The notes beneath the pieces were generated by a model. It was not told the origin of the DNA and searched no databases. It saw only the letters and a program-made list of their open reading frames with translations. The translations under genes were made by a program, and so were the position numbers. DNA of 64,000 bases from Chryseobacterium balustinum (GTDB lineage Bacteria; Bacteroidota; Bacteroidia; Flavobacteriales; Weeksellaceae): NCBI RefSeq assembly GCF_900168205.1, contig NZ_FUZE01000015.1, positions 40,623 to 104,622 of the forward strand, read 5' to 3'. The stretch's first letter is position 1. Every line of letters starts with the position of its first letter. Of the stretch, positions 17,007-25,956 are shown one piece after another.

Positions 17007-17052
17007 GTTTCTTTTTCTGCGGATTTTGCCTAAAATCCGCAGAAAAAGAAAC
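17007..17052. terminator. Perfect 21-base inverted repeat, probable terminator
   Basis: Arms 17007-17027 and 17032-17052 are perfect complements around the loop GCCT; the stem core is CTGCGGATTTT. It lies 48 bases downstream of the ardC stop (minus strand) and has T-rich and A-rich flanks. Termination of ardC is likely; an additional role as an oriT hairpin is possible. Confidence 0.65.
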
Positions 17053-17100
17053 CCCGATTTTTAAATCAGGGTATCAATTTATAAATATTCAATAAGAAAT

Positions 17101-18057
17101 CTATTGTAAATTTTCGAGATATTTTTTTCCTCTTTTAGACTCTACAAATGCACTGCGCATTTTTATGGTTCTATCTTCACGATTTGAGCCTGACCAACTT
17201 TTAAGATAACGCACGCTATTGATAAATTCGTCTGAAATTCCGAACTGTAGGCAAATAAGCATTGAACCCATTTCGGCAATTAATTCTTCAAAAGAATAAC
17301 TTTCCTTATCATCATGCCCCTTCAGATTTCTGTCGAGTCTTCCCTCGTGCCCTGTCCAATGTAATATTTCATGAAACAACGTACTGTAATATTTAGAAGC
17401 CGAAATAAAATATTGCTTTTTAGGAAGCAATACAAAATCAGATCCAGGAGAATAGAAAGCAATTTCGTTGATAGAATAACGCAAATTTAGATTTCCGTTT
17501 TTTATAATATTATAAACAAATTTTTCAGAATTTTCTATTTCTAAAATGTCAGATTCTTTAGCGTTTTGTACTGATAAACTGACATTAATTTCATCTAAAT
17601 TTTCAATCTGTTCTGAATTAAAAACAACATAATTTCTAACACATGGAATCTTAACAATTTTCTTTTTCTCTTCTTTACTCATTTTTGCTGCTACTTCATT
17701 TTTCACAGTTTTACCACTTTCTTTATCTTTAAAAATGTAAGTAAAAAATTCAATTAAACATCCTTTTGAACCTTTCTTTAATCTTCCTCCAGCTTTCGCA
17801 ATACTGTTAAAAGTTGCATATCTTGCTGATGAAAATTTTTTCACCATCGTGTCTAGATATAGCGCCAAAACATTGTAGCCTTGGTAATGTGTTCCCGTAA
17901 ATAAATTGGAAGGATACACCGTTCTCAAGTCGCTGTACATTTCCCAATCACCAGCATTAACTTTGTCTAAATCTTGCAAGATTCTTTCAATAAACTGATC
18001 TGATTTTTTTTCGTTTTTTTTACTTAAAACTGCCGTATTTTCTGTAATTGTTTGCAT
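17101..18057 (-). CDS. ardC: ArdC-like antirestriction protein with zincin metallopeptidase motif
   Basis: A 318-residue protein with an N-terminal ArdC-type ssDNA-binding domain (residues about 20-160, including NLFTGTHYQGYNVLAL) and a C-terminal zincin domain with HEILHWTGHEGRLDR near 236-250, where HExxH binds zinc and the downstream Glu of IAEMGS completes the site. ArdC proteins protect incoming single-stranded plasmid DNA from restriction during conjugation. It follows radC in the same direction with a 50-base gap and ends before the 21-base inverted repeat. Length and motifs indicate a complete gene. Being early-entry cargo near the oriT candidate fits that role. Confidence 0.85.
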   Translation of the reverse strand: MQTITENTAVLSKKNEKKSDQFIERILQDLDKVNAGDWEMYSDLRTVYPSNLFTGTHYQGYNVLALYLDTMVKKFSSARYATFNSIAKAGGRLKKGSKGCLIEFFTYIFKDKESGKTVKNEVAAKMSKEEKKKIVKIPCVRNYVVFNSEQIENLDEINVSLSVQNAKESDILEIENSEKFVYNIIKNGNLNLRYSINEIAFYSPGSDFVLLPKKQYFISASKYYSTLFHEILHWTGHEGRLDRNLKGHDDKESYSFEELIAEMGSMLICLQFGISDEFINSVRYLKSWSGSNREDRTIKMRSAFVESKRGKKYLENLQ

Positions 18058-18107
18058 AACTATTTTGTATGATTTAATATGAAATTGAATATTGTGAAGT
18101 TTGATTT

Positions 18108-18551
18108 TTATAAATGACCTTCGTCTAGAAAAGAGTAATAATGCTCTGAAGTAAGAATGATATGATCGAGTACAGAAAAATCTAAAACCTTTGCAGCTTC
18201 TTTAATTTTATCCGTCATTTTGATGTCTTGAGTTGACGGTTTTAGATTTCCAGACGGATGATTGTGACAAACAACTATTGCGCTTGCATTACATAATAAT
18301 GCTCCCTGCATCACAATTCTTACATCTACTAGTGTAGAATTGATTCCGCATTCTGATACTTTTTTAATTCCTAAAACTTTATTTTTTTGGTCTAAATAAA
18401 GTGCGTAAAAACTTTCTTTATAGTCAATTTGTTCAGTGTCAAAATGAGCCCTAAAAACTTCTGATACTTCGTAAGAATTAGAAACTATTCTTTCTGCGTT
18501 TCCTTTTCTTGAATAGCTTAATTTGATTTCGTTTACAATATTAAAATTCAT
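18108..18551 (-). CDS. radC: RadC-type JAB/MPN domain protein
   Basis: A 147-residue protein corresponding to the JAB metalloprotease-like half of RadC, without the N-terminal helix-hairpin-helix part. The JAMM metal site is intact: VVCHNHPSGNLKPSTQDI near residues 95-112 gives HxH, Ser and Asp. Short RadC proteins like this are standard cargo of plasmids and integrative elements, often beside antirestriction genes, as here upstream of ardC. The biochemical role is unsettled; a repair role has been doubted. The leader just upstream (plus coordinates 18565-18594) contains an AGTACGG/CCGTACT hairpin before a GGAGC ribosome-binding site. Confidence 0.85.
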   Translation of the reverse strand: MNFNIVNEIKLSYSRKGNAERIVSNSYEVSEVFRAHFDTEQIDYKESFYALYLDQKNKVLGIKKVSECGINSTLVDVRIVMQGALLCNASAIVVCHNHPSGNLKPSTQDIKMTDKIKEAAKVLDFSVLDHIILTSEHYYSFLDEGHL

Positions 18552-19032
18552 CTTTTTTGCTCCGAGTACGGCGGAGGCTTGCTTTTCCCGTACTTAAAAA
18601 TTTAAAACTTGTGATTTGCAGATTGAAGGAAATTTTGATTTTTCTATAAATCCTTATTCTTTTGAAGAATAGAAGACTAATGGAAGTTTTAAATTTCAAT
18701 GAACTGCTTTTGCATTTTGTGAGGTTTCTGACTTTTCTATGCGGATTATACTATTGAGGAAAAGCACAAAAAAACTGAAATCAAATCCTTGAAATCAGCT
18801 GTAAGATGAATATTGATGAAGCCTGAAATATATTTGTGGTGGGTTTGGAAAATCTCATTTTTCGGATTCCCAAATAGATTTTTTGTGAAGTGGTTGACGC
18901 AATAAATTTGCTATAGAAAATCAGAGAAAACCCGACAAGATGAAGAAGTGTTGAAATATAAAATACCATACTTTATTCTCAAACTACGGTAATCCGTATA
19001 TTATATCAATTACGTTCCTTTACTTTTACAAA
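18552..19032. other. Gene-free stretch upstream of radC
   Basis: It contains the radC leader hairpin AGTACGG/CCGTACT (18565-18571 with 18588-18594) over the ribosome-binding region, which might control radC translation. The rest shows no convincing gene; a short minus-strand frame at 18781-18969 has no support. Promoters for the divergent genes at 18551 and 19033 must lie here but none matches the full consensus. Confidence 0.4.
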
Positions 19033-19278
19033 ATGAAGGAACTCCATATGTTAATTAATATTCTGGATAATTTACCTAATAATAATTTGAGAAGAAATTA
19101 TTTAGAATCCATCAGAAAGGATCCTAATATCGGGAGACATGATCTATTAAGATTAGCTTGTAATGTTCTGCAGGAAAGTGATTTTATAGAATCGAAGTAT
19201 AAAGTGAGTTTTGTAGACTCTTTAAAAGACATATTTAAAAAGCAATTTAAAACTACCCTCAGAGGTTCAGTAGAATGA
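19033..19278 (+). CDS. Small helical uncharacterised protein
   Basis: An 81-residue, mostly helical, charged protein with no signal peptide or membrane segment. Segments NNNLRRNYLESIRKDPNI and FVDSLKDIFKKQFKTTLRG are amphipathic. I do not recognise a family. It opens a plus-strand run of accessory genes, 63 bases downstream of the divergent gene-free stretch. The start is the first of two nearby ATGs (the other at residue 6, MLINIL). The call rests on codon structure and lack of an overlapping candidate, so confidence is modest. Confidence 0.5.
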   Translation: MKELHMLINILDNLPNNNLRRNYLESIRKDPNIGRHDLLRLACNVLQESDFIESKYKVSFVDSLKDIFKKQFKTTLRGSVE

Positions 19279-19409
19279 GGTTTATTAGCCAGCAGAAGCT
19301 AAAGCCATAAATTTTCATATCTTTACGGTAAACCATGTAAACTTGTCGCCACTGATGCCCGCCAATAGAAGGTCCAGAAAAATTCGACACAAATTGATCT
19401 AAAAAACTA

Positions 19410-20684
19410 ATGAAGCAACAAATTTTAAGAATTATAAACGGTTATAATTTCGAACAAAAAGAGGGAAGATTTATTGAAACTAAAATATGGAATGATATTT
19501 TTACCTACAATTCCTTAAAATCAAATTCAATTGCGAAAAATAAATCTGCGACGCAAGTACATGATTTAAACTTAAATGAAGAAATTCTTTTATTAATACA
19601 AAATGGGATAACTGAAAAAGATTCTGTCATAATTACAGAATCTTTTATTTCGTACGCTGAGAATAATTTGTTTTCTAAGAATTTACTGGTGAAGATTTTA
19701 TGGTCCGAAATTATCACTATTCAATTTATAAATCATTCCTTGGTATTTTCTAAGAAGAATGGCGAAATAATAAATTTTGACATTGTTAAATTTTTTGCAA
19801 AAAATAAAGAAAAGGCAAGTTTACTTGTAGAATTGATACAAAGAATTTTACGCATAACTAGTGGAGAAAAGGAAACTATTGTAAAAATTAATAATACCCC
19901 GGTAGATTTACAAAAACATAAAAAGATAATTTTAGCTGTAGCTGGTATTTTAATTTTATCGATAGGTGGTATAAGCCTAAATTTCTACAGTAAATCAAAA
20001 GATCAAAGTAAAGATTTGTCCGCACAGCAGCCCCAAGAGATAACAGAAGCAAAACCTAAAATAGAATATGACACAATCTGGAGTGAGGTTGAGAAAAATG
20101 ACTATGAAAAGTTAACTACCTTCAAATCTGTAAATGTTTTCAATGAGCCTTACGAAATTACAATGAAGGAACCTGAGGCTTGGGGACTTTTAAAAGGTGC
20201 TGACAGAATTATTATTCCAATTGAAATACCTTCTAATACAAAATATTGGATTTACAGAATAAATCTTACAAATGCACGGATAGAAAGTGGTGAAGCAAAA
20301 CTGGTAAATGATGTTGATTCCCAACTAAAAACTTTCACAATTTTAGGAGCAGACACAAAAGAGGAAACTATTGTAGAATCTTCATTAACAAGAGAACTAT
20401 TAAACTCTCTAACCGCACCCACTAAAGAGAAGCCCTTTACTAATGTATATTTTATAGATAATAAGAAAGATGCACAAAATTTTCAAGATTTAAAATCTTT
20501 CAATTATGACATAAATAATTCCATTAAAAATACTCACTCAAGAAATGGATTGATCAAATTTAATAAATCTCAATACGTCTACCTCGCTCTCGAAAATGAT
20601 GGGTTTGAAGATGACATCTATGTAAACTTGGAGGTGGTGGCTTTGATTGAAAATACAAGATATTTTAAGCTTTCTGCGAAATGA
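19410..20684 (+). CDS. Uncharacterised single-pass membrane protein
   Basis: A 424-residue protein with a cytoplasmic-looking N-terminal 170 residues, one clear transmembrane helix near 173-193 (IILAVAGILILSIGGISLNF), a polar linker, and a large C-terminal domain of about 220 residues rich in strands. The N-terminal part (residues 70-150) reads like a small YcxB/PH-like folded domain, but this is impressionistic. No catalytic motif is seen. It lies 131 bases after the 81-residue gene and 67 bases before the next unknown, all plus strand; the pair may work together. No family assigned. Confidence 0.6.
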   Translation: MKQQILRIINGYNFEQKEGRFIETKIWNDIFTYNSLKSNSIAKNKSATQVHDLNLNEEILLLIQNGITEKDSVIITESFISYAENNLFSKNLLVKILWSEIITIQFINHSLVFSKKNGEIINFDIVKFFAKNKEKASLLVELIQRILRITSGEKETIVKINNTPVDLQKHKKIILAVAGILILSIGGISLNFYSKSKDQSKDLSAQQPQEITEAKPKIEYDTIWSEVEKNDYEKLTTFKSVNVFNEPYEITMKEPEAWGLLKGADRIIIPIEIPSNTKYWIYRINLTNARIESGEAKLVNDVDSQLKTFTILGADTKEETIVESSLTRELLNSLTAPTKEKPFTNVYFIDNKKDAQNFQDLKSFNYDINNSIKNTHSRNGLIKFNKSQYVYLALENDGFEDDIYVNLEVVALIENTRYFKLSAK

Positions 20685-20751
20685 TATTCAAAGAGAAAGC
20701 ACCGTTAAGGCTAAAATGTCAAAACTTATACTATATATTTAAACTATAAAT

Positions 20752-21753
20752 ATGAAATATTATTACTTAATCGACTCTCTAAGTGATGAACAGCAAACTG
20801 GAATTTATGGGCGTAGAATGCCTACAGAACAAGAAAAAAAAGATTTGACTGTTAAAGATTTTCTTTCAATTTTTGATTTCAGTGATAACAATGATTCAAA
20901 AAAATCTTGGCAAAAAGTATTACTGTATTCTAATGTATACACGGCTGGTGTTGATTTAATTAGGAGAGGATACAGTAATTATAAAAGCCTTTCAAATTAC
21001 AAACCTTTATTTCTTGCTACTCCAACAGATAAAAAAGTTATAATAATACCTAATCAGCTACTAGAAGATAATTATAGAATTGGTGAAGATCAATCTATTA
21101 TTCATGGAGCGTTTAGTCGATTTAACAATCAAGATGACGCATTTAAGACCTTAATGTCATCGAACATTAATTCCACACTAATTATTGCAGAAAAAAATTC
21201 TATTGATAAGAGACATTATGGGGGTGAAAAGGCAAGTTTTAGTAATGGTCTCTACTGTGAACATCCAAAAGACAAGAATATATTATTACCTCTCGAAAAA
21301 TCAAAAGAAGTAATCGAAGATTTAATATTAGAAGAGATAATTAGTGCCTATGAAGCCCTAGGTGCAAAAAGAATCGAAATTAACGATGTTCTAGATTTTG
21401 AGTCTGAAGCAAACGCAGGTGGAATATTTAAAGGAATTAAGTTTAGCATTAATGGAAATCAAAAATATAAAAAGGAACATGTTAGGACTGAAGCTTATGG
21501 ATCTGGAGTATTTGATCCAGAAAGAGCTTTAAGAAACAAAAAATTCATTTATGATTTATCAAATATAATGACCACTATTAATGCCAGAATTCATGGTAAT
21601 CAAACGCAAAAAACATTTAAAGAAAAAATTGACTTATCCGGAGGTATTAATGCTGAAGTTTTAAAGATGTTCAACGCTAGTGCTAAAATAAATTATAGCC
21701 GTTTATGGCAGTTTGATGTTGAGTTTTATGACAAAAATGAGATGGAAAAATAA
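20752..21753 (+). CDS. Uncharacterised 333-residue soluble protein
   Basis: I do not recognise this protein. It begins MKYYYLIDSLSDEQQTGIYGRRMP and has a charged middle with helices, then a C-terminal strand-rich region (residues 215-333) containing GGIFKGIKFSINGNQKY and an ending LWQFDVEFYDKNEMEK. The two C-terminal strands with the preceding Lys-rich helix could belong to a beta-sheet domain. No signal peptide or membrane segment. It follows the membrane protein gene by 67 bases in the same direction. The following phosphatase-family gene starts 68 bases later. Confidence 0.55.
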   Translation: MKYYYLIDSLSDEQQTGIYGRRMPTEQEKKDLTVKDFLSIFDFSDNNDSKKSWQKVLLYSNVYTAGVDLIRRGYSNYKSLSNYKPLFLATPTDKKVIIIPNQLLEDNYRIGEDQSIIHGAFSRFNNQDDAFKTLMSSNINSTLIIAEKNSIDKRHYGGEKASFSNGLYCEHPKDKNILLPLEKSKEVIEDLILEEIISAYEALGAKRIEINDVLDFESEANAGGIFKGIKFSINGNQKYKKEHVRTEAYGSGVFDPERALRNKKFIYDLSNIMTTINARIHGNQTQKTFKEKIDLSGGINAEVLKMFNASAKINYSRLWQFDVEFYDKNEMEK

Positions 21754-21821
21754 TTAGCAATAGAATGCATACTTGCTCTGATTTATAAACTGAAAAATAA
21801 ATCAATAATTCTTCATTCTCA

Positions 21822-22481
21822 ATGAAAATAGCAACCTGGAACTTACAACGACTTGACAAAAGAACGAACAATCTTATACTTGAAAAATTAGTTGAAATTG
21901 ATGCGGATATTTTGATTTTAACTGAAACAAACACTGCCATTCAGCTAGACAATTACAATTGTATTTCCACGGAGCTTTTGCCCACTGACTTTGATGGTAT
22001 AAAATATAAAGGTGGAGAAATCAGGGTAAGTATTTTAACAAAGTATAATATTGCAGCTCGACACGATACGTTCGATAAATTCACTACCGTTTGTACAGAC
22101 TTAGAAACACCATTTGGTTTGCTTACAATTTACGGATCAATAATTGGAGTATTCGGAAATCGCCAGCCCCGTTTTGACAGCGATTTGAATGGACAACTCT
22201 CTGACTTTGAAATTTTGTTTCCTAACAGACAAATTTGCTTTGCCGGTGATCTAAATACAACTTTTTCGGGACGACCGTGGCCCAGTAAAAAAGCTCGTGA
22301 AATACTTATTGATGCTTTTGACAGGTTTGAACTCATTAATACAACGGCTGACATTGTGGACACAGTTGATCATATTGTTCTGAGTGATGAACTTTTAATC
22401 AACAAAAAATTAGAAATAGAAATATGGAATACACAAAAAAAATTAAGTGACCATGTTGGGCATATGATAACGCTCACATAA
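21822..22481 (+). CDS. Endonuclease/exonuclease/phosphatase (EEP) family protein
   Basis: A 219-residue protein with the EEP fold motifs in order: ATWNLQRLD (residues 4-12, metal-binding Asn), ILILTETN (near 30, metal-binding Glu), CFAGDLNT (near 143-151, catalytic Asp and Asn), DTVDHIVLSD and LSDHVGHM (near 208-215, catalytic Asp-His). All key residues are present, so it is probably an active Mg-dependent nuclease or phosphodiesterase of the exonuclease III/DNase I superfamily. It is cytoplasmic. A decayed copy of its C-terminus is found at 25622-25697, evidence of a local duplication. Substrate unknown. Confidence 0.8.
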   Translation: MKIATWNLQRLDKRTNNLILEKLVEIDADILILTETNTAIQLDNYNCISTELLPTDFDGIKYKGGEIRVSILTKYNIAARHDTFDKFTTVCTDLETPFGLLTIYGSIIGVFGNRQPRFDSDLNGQLSDFEILFPNRQICFAGDLNTTFSGRPWPSKKAREILIDAFDRFELINTTADIVDTVDHIVLSDELLINKKLEIEIWNTQKKLSDHVGHMITLT

Positions 22482-23094
22482 ATTCTACAAAAGAAAATAA
22501 TATAAAAACTGTGGATGACCGTAATTGTGAACATTTTTAAGAATTCAATTTAGCTTTTGTAATATTACACGAAAAATAAGCTAAATTTTTGCATAAACGG
22601 AAATGCAAAGTGAGCACTTAGTGTGGTATAGAATGACGGAAAACCATCCAAAATGTTAGTTTATAATTGACGTGATTTTCTCATAATTGAAAACGGTGGC
22701 AACATAGAAACTATATTTATTATGATTATAAAAGAACTACAAGTTCGATTTCTTTCTTCCCAGCAAAAATGGTCCCTTTCCTCAAACCATTACCAGAAAA
22801 ATCATCTTTAATGATTCTTTTTTGAAAAAAATACCCCTTTTGGAGTATTTCGGCTACTAACAAAATAATCTATTTTTAAGGTCTAAAATTTTAAGCTTAA
22901 ATTGTAAGAAGCATCATAATCTCATCAGCTAACTTTAAAATCCAATCCTTTCTAAAATTAATGCAAAAAAACATTCTAAAAACAAGAATTCAAAGCATGA
23001 AGAAAAAACTTATTAAACATTTCAATATTTAAATCTAATGGACAAAATTTATAATTCCTTATACATTCAATTATTATTGCTTAACTCGAATAGC
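22482..23094. other. Gene-free stretch with hairpins
   Basis: AATCAT (22800-22805) and ATGATT (22811-22816) form a hairpin followed by a T-run, a possible terminator for the EEP gene though 320 bases away. A second hairpin, ATACCCC/GGAGTAT, follows near 22831-22848. Otherwise AT-rich with no gene visible; the promoter for the WG-repeat gene should lie at its right end. Confidence 0.4.
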
Positions 23095-25446
23095 ATGAGA
23101 AGATTTACAATAGTTTTATTACTGATTATCCTTTTTAGCACCAATTTATGTGCACAGGATCTTTCCGGCTATATCGAATCTCAGGTGACAAAGGTGGATA
23201 CTATAACAACTGTAAATCCTGATAAAAAAGTAGGATATACAAAATGGTATGCTCTTAATAACAATGTTCTGAAGCCACTTATACCGTACCGATATGATTG
23301 GGCAGAACTATTTTCTCAAGGTCGAGCAACAGTTAAGAATAACGGTAAATACGGTGTTATAGACCACAGTGGAAATGCAGTTGTACCAGAAAAATATGAC
23401 TTTATCTCTGATTATTCTGAAGGTTTTGCAGTTGTTTTAGACAAAGGTAAGTACGGGCTAATTGACAGCAATGGCAAATTAGTGGTCCCCATCGAATATG
23501 ATTTTATCAACAGACTCATCAGTAAAAAGAACACGATGTCTGCAGTTAAAAATGGTAAGTGGGGTCTTATTACTATCCAGAATAAAGTCCTTGTCCCTTT
23601 TAATTTTTCTTACAGCAGGGTCGATGAAAACGGTTCATTCTTGGGAGTGGACGAAAACATTAAATTTCACAATTTCAGTCCGGTGGGTACACCACTCGTC
23701 CTTGAAGGGATGAAAACCTTTACAGAAATAGCTCCGGGAATTTATGAAGTAAAAAACTCAGAAGGACTGACCGGTATTCTGAATGAAAAAATGGAAATAC
23801 TTCTTCCATTTGAAAAACAATCGCTTGAAAAACTCTCCGCTAAAAGCACGATGGTTGTCGTACGTCAAAAGAGGCTTTCCGGCCTTTATAATTATGCTCT
23901 TAAAAAGTTTATACTTCCTATACAAAGTCTTTCGATATATGATAATGACGATTCAACCATTTTTACGGCAACTGAAAAACGAAGTACTGACAACGAAAAC
24001 GGCATTTATCGTTTTTACGATGCAAAAGGCAACCAGCTTTTTAACCGTACTTTTCAGGATGCCTCTACTTTCGACAGTGAGATTCTTGGTATTGCCAAGG
24101 TAAAATACGATGACCGATGGCAATTTATCGACACTAGCGGAAAACCATTACTTCCACAAGGAACCTATAATGAAAATGACATAACTGTTGAACACAGAGG
24201 AGAAGGTATCATATCTGCAAAAACTGAAAATGGTTATGGAGTGATCAATTCAAAAGGAAAAACACTGATTCCATTTGAGTATTACTCAAGTCTTAACGGA
24301 AATCCATTCGGATTTTGGCATAGCTCAACCTATTATATCATCAGAAAAGATGAGAAAGTTGCTTTAATTACAAAGGATGGAAAGATGGAAATTCCATTTG
24401 GAAAATACGAAGATATTAAACTTGAACACACTGAACCTATAAAGGGCGCTTACTTTCAATATGCATTTTTGAAAAAAAGTAATGGAAAATGGGGCGCAAT
24501 AGATCTTGCCACAAAAGAGGAAGTGCTGCCGTTTGAATATGATCTCGGTTCAGCTCAATTGGATTCATCAAAATCCAATTCGGAATATGTATTGTATATA
24601 AGGGGAGTTAAAAAAGGAAATTCATTGGATGGTCTTTATATAGTCAAAGACAAAAAACTATTCCTATCTAAAGATTTTGATTATATACGCTATTATGCAG
24701 GGATAGAAGGTTTCCATATCGCAAAAAATTGTGGGATGATGTGCCCATCAAATGGAATAGCAGATAAAAATGGGAAAGCTGTTACTGATTTATCCTACAA
24801 GGAAGTATTGGATCAACCGGACTGTTTTTTTGTGCAGCGTGATAAAAAAGTTGGTTTTCTTGACGGTAACGGCAAAGAAGTTATTCCTGTAACATTTGAC
24901 GTCCTCACAGACGCCAATGGAAGTGAACTACTTAGTTTTTACCATAATGGCTATTCCTCTTTAAAAAAAGGTAACAGAAATCATCTTGTCGCAAAGGGAG
25001 GTAAAATCATAAACACTGACAAACTAAAATTGCCGGCAGATGCTACTTTTGACATGGCCGAATTTGGTAAATTAAAGGTGCTTGCAGGTTATACAGAAGG
25101 TACATTAAAATTCATTGTCAATGAAATATTATATGAAGCAGGTGCTAACCTCACGATGATGGCGGAACGAATTTCATCTCCAAAAAAAATTGATTATGCG
25201 TCTTTCACTTTTCATGACGGATTGATCGCTGCCAAAAAAGATGGATTATACGGATATCTTGATTATGATGGAAAAGAAGTTATACCATTTATTTACGAGA
25301 TGGCAAGTGAATTCACTTATTATGGTTATGCCTATGTAAAAAAGAGTGACGATGTTTTTTTAATTGACAGATATGGCAACCGTATGCCAATGCTGGATTT
25401 GCAGGCTGGTATTTTTAACGAAAATGAACGGAAGAAAAATAAATAA
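23095..25446 (+). CDS. Exported WG-repeat protein
   Basis: The preferred start is the ATG at 23095, because it gives an immediate signal peptide (MRRFTIVLLLIILFSTNLCAQ, cut after CAQ); an upstream in-frame ATG at 23038 would place 19 residues before it. The 783-residue mature-type protein is built from many WG/beta-hairpin repeats of about 22-50 residues, for example KYGVIDHSGNAVVP, KYGLIDSNGKLVVP, KWGLITIQNKVLVP and LYGYLDYDGKEVIP. Such repeats form beta structures thought to bind proteins or surfaces. Periplasmic or outer-surface location is expected. It has a clean terminator at 25574. No known partner nearby; common in Chryseobacterium chromosomes and elements. Confidence 0.8.
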   Translation: MRRFTIVLLLIILFSTNLCAQDLSGYIESQVTKVDTITTVNPDKKVGYTKWYALNNNVLKPLIPYRYDWAELFSQGRATVKNNGKYGVIDHSGNAVVPEKYDFISDYSEGFAVVLDKGKYGLIDSNGKLVVPIEYDFINRLISKKNTMSAVKNGKWGLITIQNKVLVPFNFSYSRVDENGSFLGVDENIKFHNFSPVGTPLVLEGMKTFTEIAPGIYEVKNSEGLTGILNEKMEILLPFEKQSLEKLSAKSTMVVVRQKRLSGLYNYALKKFILPIQSLSIYDNDDSTIFTATEKRSTDNENGIYRFYDAKGNQLFNRTFQDASTFDSEILGIAKVKYDDRWQFIDTSGKPLLPQGTYNENDITVEHRGEGIISAKTENGYGVINSKGKTLIPFEYYSSLNGNPFGFWHSSTYYIIRKDEKVALITKDGKMEIPFGKYEDIKLEHTEPIKGAYFQYAFLKKSNGKWGAIDLATKEEVLPFEYDLGSAQLDSSKSNSEYVLYIRGVKKGNSLDGLYIVKDKKLFLSKDFDYIRYYAGIEGFHIAKNCGMMCPSNGIADKNGKAVTDLSYKEVLDQPDCFFVQRDKKVGFLDGNGKEVIPVTFDVLTDANGSELLSFYHNGYSSLKKGNRNHLVAKGGKIINTDKLKLPADATFDMAEFGKLKVLAGYTEGTLKFIVNEILYEAGANLTMMAERISSPKKIDYASFTFHDGLIAAKKDGLYGYLDYDGKEVIPFIYEMASEFTYYGYAYVKKSDDVFLIDRYGNRMPMLDLQAGIFNENERKKNK

Positions 25447-25573
25447 AAGCCATTGCATTACCCATTTTTCTATCATTAAACATGAAATCCCAAAATAATA
25501 CTATGTTGAATAACACATTCAGCTCGCTTTTTTATAGGTATTGTTACTCCTAAAAAACATTCTAACTATTTAT

Positions 25574-25600
25574 AAGAGACTTTGAGTAGTCTCTTTTTTT
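25574..25600 (+). terminator. Rho-independent terminator of the WG-repeat gene
   Basis: AAGAGACT (25574-25581) pairs perfectly with AGTCTCTT (25588-25595) around a 6-base loop and is followed by a run of T. It lies 128 bases after the stop codon of the WG-repeat gene and before the phosphatase-gene remnant. Confidence 0.8.
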
Positions 25601-25621
25601 GATGGATTATTTGAAATATCC

Positions 25622-25697
25622 TCTGTTTATTAAAATTAGGGAAACATGCAATACCTAAAAAAAATTCAGCGACCATGTAGGACATATGGTTATTTGA
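25622..25697 (+). pseudogene. C-terminal remnant of a second EEP-family gene
   Basis: Read from 25623 in frame, the DNA gives ..IREtCNT*KKFSDHVGHMVI-stop, which matches the last residues of the intact gene at 21822-22481 (IEIWNTQKKLSDHVGHM). A CAA to TAA change makes an internal stop and everything upstream of it is lost. DNA similarity is visible from 25640. It is a dead fragment left by duplication or rearrangement around the WG-repeat gene. Confidence 0.65.
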
Positions 25698-25756
25698 GAT
25701 AATTGAACGAAAAACAATAGTTTTCGAATGTTAAACTCCGACAAACTAGAAAATGA

Positions 25757-25770
25757 GATAATGTCTCCGT
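25757..25770 (-). repeat. Outlying copy of the plasmid 15-base repeat
   Basis: GATAATGTCTCCGT, reverse orientation relative to the array at 28361-28480, matching its core. It is the leftmost copy seen, 2.6 kb from the array, in gene-free DNA. Confidence 0.55.
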
Positions 25771-25956
25771 CCGAGATTAGAAAAAAATATTTTGCTAGGA
25801 ATGAATAATTTTGGTAAATAGTAAAAAAAATTGAACAAATATAATAAACAGAATCAATAATTATTTGGCAGAATTTCGGTATTTTAGTAGTAGATATGGT
25901 ATGAAATTTTCACCTTATGACATATATTAGTTAACTGCAATACTAAAAACTAAATC

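Noticed and set aside
18781..18969. 62-residue minus-strand frame with hydrophobic start
   Set aside because: It stands alone in gene-free DNA with no ribosome-binding or conserved context.
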